This document shows, piece after piece, positions 5,458-7,335 of a stretch of DNA of 7,335 nucleotides (the stretch's first letter is position 1; each line of letters begins with the position of its first letter). Both the position numbers and the translations under genes were made by a program. The stretch comes from Clostridiales bacterium (lineage in GTDB: Bacteria > Bacillota > Clostridia > Christensenellales > CAG-138), in contig DNFZ01000202.1 in NCBI GenBank assembly GCA_003486785.1, positions 1 to 7,335 of the forward strand, written 5' to 3'. The notes under the pieces were generated by a model. That model was not told where the DNA came from. It ran no database searches and worked only from the letters and a program-made list of their open reading frames with translations.

Positions 5458-6822
5458 ATGAAAACACTCTTACAAAACGCGCGCTGCATCGTCACCTGTG
5501 ACGACAACGACACGATCCTGCGCGGCGCGGATGTTCTGATGCAGGACGGCGTGATCGAGAGCATCGGCAATCTAGGCGACGTTGCGGCGGACGAGATCGT
5601 CGACGCAAGCAGGCTCATCCTCTATCCGGGGCTGATCAACACGCACCATCACCTGTATCAATACTTCACGCGAAACCTGCGTCATGTGCAGAATCTGGAG
5701 CTGTTTGACTGGCTCACCGCGCTCTACGACATCTGGGCGCATTTGAACGCGGACACCGTTCGGCTCAGCTCGCTCTCCGGCATGGGCGAACTCATGAGAT
5801 ACGGCTGCACCACCTGTTTTGATCATCACTATGTGTTTCCCAACGGCGCGGGAGATCTGCTCGCGGCGCAGTTTGAAGCGGCGCAATCGCTCGGCATCCG
5901 CATGGTCAGCTCACGCGGCAGCATGAGCCTGTCTCGCAAGGACGGGGGACTGCCGCCGGATTCCGTCGTGCAGACCACAGACGAGATTCTGCGCGACAGC
6001 CAAATCGCCATCGAGCGCTATCACGACGCATCCGATTTTTCCATGCGGCAGGTGGTGCTTGCTCCCTGCTCGCCGTTTTCTGTGACGGCGGATCTGATGA
6101 AACAGAGCGCAAAGCTCGCGCGCGGCTATGGGGTCAAACTCCATACACACCTGTGTGAAACCAAGGACGAGGAGCGCTTTACGAAGAATACGCGCGGCAT
6201 GCGCCCGCTGGCTTATATGGAGAGTGTGGATTTCGTCGGCAGCGATGTGTTCTATGCGCACGGCATCTATTTTAACGATGAAGAACTGCAACTTTTAGCC
6301 GATACCGGCACAGGCGTTGCGCACTGCCCGTGCTCGAATATGAAGCTCAGCTCCGGCGTGGCGCGGATTCCCGATATGCTCCGTCTCGGCGTACCGGTGG
6401 GGCTCGCGGTGGACGGCAGCGCAAGCAACGACGCCTCCAACCTGATGGAGGAGATGCGCGCGGCCTATCTCATGCACCGCCTGCGCTACGGGGCAGAGGC
6501 GCCAAGCGGATACGACCTGCTCAGGATGGCGACGCGCGGCAGCGCGCGGCTGCTCGGGCGCAGCAAGCTCGGGCAGATTGCGCCGGGCTGCGCCGCGGAC
6601 CTGTTCGCAATTCGTTATGACCGCCTCGAGATGGCGGGGGCGGAGCGGGACGAGGCGAATCTCTTTGGCACGGTGGGCTATCATCTGCCTGCGGACGCGG
6701 TTTGGGTTGGCGGAAATCGCACGGTCAAAGACGGCGCGCTCCTGCACATAGACGAGGATAGAACGGCTGCACAGAGCAGGGCGGAAATCGACCGCTTGCT
6801 CAAATCCGCGGCTGTAACATAA
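5458..6822 (+). CDS. COG0402 amidohydrolase, probable 8-oxoguanine deaminase
   Basis: The 454-residue enzyme belongs to the guanine-deaminase/AtzB/TrzF branch of the amidohydrolase superfamily, cytoplasmic metal-dependent hydrolytic deaminases of nitrogen heterocycles. Metal and catalytic residues are visible: H63 and H65 in NTHHHLYQ, H231 and E234 in LHTHLCETKDE, H268 in YAHGI, and D319 in LAVDGSASND. The N- and C-terminal beta-sandwich segments flank the barrel (about 1-58 and 370-430, the latter with GQIAPGCAADLFAI). NLELFDWLTALYDIWA (79-94), SSRGSMSLSRKDGGLPPDSV (151-170) and LAPCSPFSV (201-209) resemble characterised bacterial 8-oxoguanine deaminases more than classical guanine deaminases. 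Specificity within this group (8-oxoguanine, isoguanine-like, pterin or triazine substrates) is hard to call from sequence. The start is supported by GGGAG 7 bases upstream. It is the first gene of an operon with a QueT-family transporter subunit. Confidence 0.88.
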   Translation: MKTLLQNARCIVTCDDNDTILRGADVLMQDGVIESIGNLGDVAADEIVDASRLILYPGLINTHHHLYQYFTRNLRHVQNLELFDWLTALYDIWAHLNADTVRLSSLSGMGELMRYGCTTCFDHHYVFPNGAGDLLAAQFEAAQSLGIRMVSSRGSMSLSRKDGGLPPDSVVQTTDEILRDSQIAIERYHDASDFSMRQVVLAPCSPFSVTADLMKQSAKLARGYGVKLHTHLCETKDEERFTKNTRGMRPLAYMESVDFVGSDVFYAHGIYFNDEELQLLADTGTGVAHCPCSNMKLSSGVARIPDMLRLGVPVGLAVDGSASNDASNLMEEMRAAYLMHRLRYGAEAPSGYDLLRMATRGSARLLGRSKLGQIAPGCAADLFAIRYDRLEMAGAERDEANLFGTVGYHLPADAVWVGGNRTVKDGALLHIDEDRTAAQSRAEIDRLLKSAAVT

Positions 6823-6828
6823 GGAGGG
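6821..6828 (+). promoter_or_regulatory. Strong Shine-Dalgarno fixing the TTG start of the QueT-family gene
   Basis: AAGGAGGG begins within the TAA stop of the deaminase gene and ends 4 bases before TTG at 6833-6835. No ATG lies at a suitable distance and frame, so this near-perfect site decides the TTG start and implies coupled translation with the deaminase. Confidence 0.8.
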
Positions 6829-6832
6829 TCTA

Positions 6833-7335
6833 TTGGAAGACTTACAACAAAGCAAGAAGAAGTTCACCGTGCGCGATCTGGTGCGCGCGGCAATCATCGC
6901 GGCGGTTTACGCGCTGCTGACGATTTTCCTTGCGCCCATCTCGTCCGGCTTGGTCCAGTGCCGCGTGTCGGAAGCCATGAGCATACTGCCGTATTTCACC
7001 TTCTCCGCCGTGCCGGGGCTGTTCATCGGCTGTGTGATTGCAAACCTGCTCGTCGGCGCGCCGATCTATGATGTACTCTTTGGCAGCCTTGCGACGCTTC
7101 TTGCGGCGTATATTACGTATGCGATGCGCAAGCACGTCTCGAAGTATCTGGCGCCGCTGCCATCGGTTGTCGTCAATGCTCTCGTCGTTGGCTGGCTGCT
7201 GGTGTATGTATATGAAGTGGGCGTTCCTTTCTGGGTCGCGGCGGGCTATGTCGCCATCGGCCAGGCGATCGCTTGTTTCGCACTGGGGATTCCGCTGTTG
7301 AAGCTGCTGGAGCGCTTTGGCGGCAAGCTCTTTGG
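6833..7335 (+). CDS. queT: QueT-family ECF transporter S component (3' end cut by the window)
   Basis: A frame opening at TTG gives 167 complete codons and runs off the right edge; family members are about 160-175 residues, so it is nearly complete. Hallmarks of the QueT family are VQCRVSEAMSILPYF (41-55), PGLFIGCVIANLLVGAPIYDVLFGSLATLLAAY (61-93) and LAPLPSVVVNALV (106-118), spread over about six hydrophobic segments after the basic N terminus MEDLQQSKKKFTVRDL. S components bind a small molecule in the membrane and dock on EcfT-EcfA1-EcfA2 for uptake. QueT is linked to uptake of queuosine precursors (preQ0, preQ1 or queuine). No queuosine biosynthesis or salvage gene is in view and no preQ1 riboswitch is recognisable. 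Co-transcription with a purine-type deaminase leaves open another purine-like ligand. Family call strong, ligand uncertain. Confidence 0.9.
   Translation, partial: MEDLQQSKKKFTVRDLVRAAIIAAVYALLTIFLAPISSGLVQCRVSEAMSILPYFTFSAVPGLFIGCVIANLLVGAPIYDVLFGSLATLLAAYITYAMRKHVSKYLAPLPSVVVNALVVGWLLVYVYEVGVPFWVAAGYVAIGQAIACFALGIPLLKLLERFGGKLF

Noticed and set aside
6295..6897. 200-residue minus-strand open frame over the end of the deaminase gene
   Set aside because: Shadow of the deaminase and QueT-family frames, which both show clear conserved motifs.

Overview
The window looks like a piece of chromosome from a fairly GC-rich Gram-positive bacterium, most likely a member of the Clostridia (Bacillota). 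The reasons are the ecfA1-ecfA2-ecfT-truA gene order typical of that phylum, a QueT-family ECF substrate-binding subunit, purine-rich Shine-Dalgarno sites, compact intrinsic terminators and a CxxC-x17-CxxC zinc-ribbon protein. This is inferred from gene content; no rRNA or other species marker is present.

Layout: (1) The 3' end of a plus-strand zinc-ribbon protein gene (3-209) is followed by a strong intrinsic terminator. (2) A gene-free gap of about 210 bases (210-419) holds that terminator and two minus-strand hairpins. (3) A minus-strand PAP2-type membrane phosphatase gene (420-1352) has its own likely -10 box. (4) A tightly packed minus-strand operon reads right to left: ecfA1 (4413-5255), ecfA2 (3486-4340), ecfT (2690-3496), truA (1920-2693), tadA (1471-1932). 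Every junction overlaps except ecfA1/ecfA2, and the operon closes with a terminator whose hairpin loop contains the tadA stop codon. (5) A 202-base divergent regulatory region (5256-5457) holds candidate promoters for both directions, an inverted repeat and a leader with mutually exclusive hairpins. (6) A plus-strand operon carries a COG0402 amidohydrolase most like 8-oxoguanine deaminase (5458-6822), followed 10 bases later by a TTG-initiated QueT-family S component (6833 to the window end).

How the genes work together: EcfA1, EcfA2 and EcfT form the shared energising module of a group II ECF transporter, which powers interchangeable S components for vitamins and other micronutrients. The QueT-family S component encoded divergently is a natural client. 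Its pairing with a purine/pterin-type deaminase suggests an import-then-deaminate step for a purine-like base, or queuosine-precursor uptake beside an unrelated deaminase. TruA (pseudouridine 38-40) and TadA (inosine 34) act on the tRNA anticodon arm, and queuosine is also a position-34 modification, so the locus has a loose tRNA-anticodon theme.

Most of the sequence is ordinary core-genome content. The points most worth a second look are the deaminase-QueT pairing, the replacement of the switch histidine by glutamine in EcfA1 but not in EcfA2, and the structured divergent control region. No mobile element, CRISPR array, tRNA or rRNA was seen.
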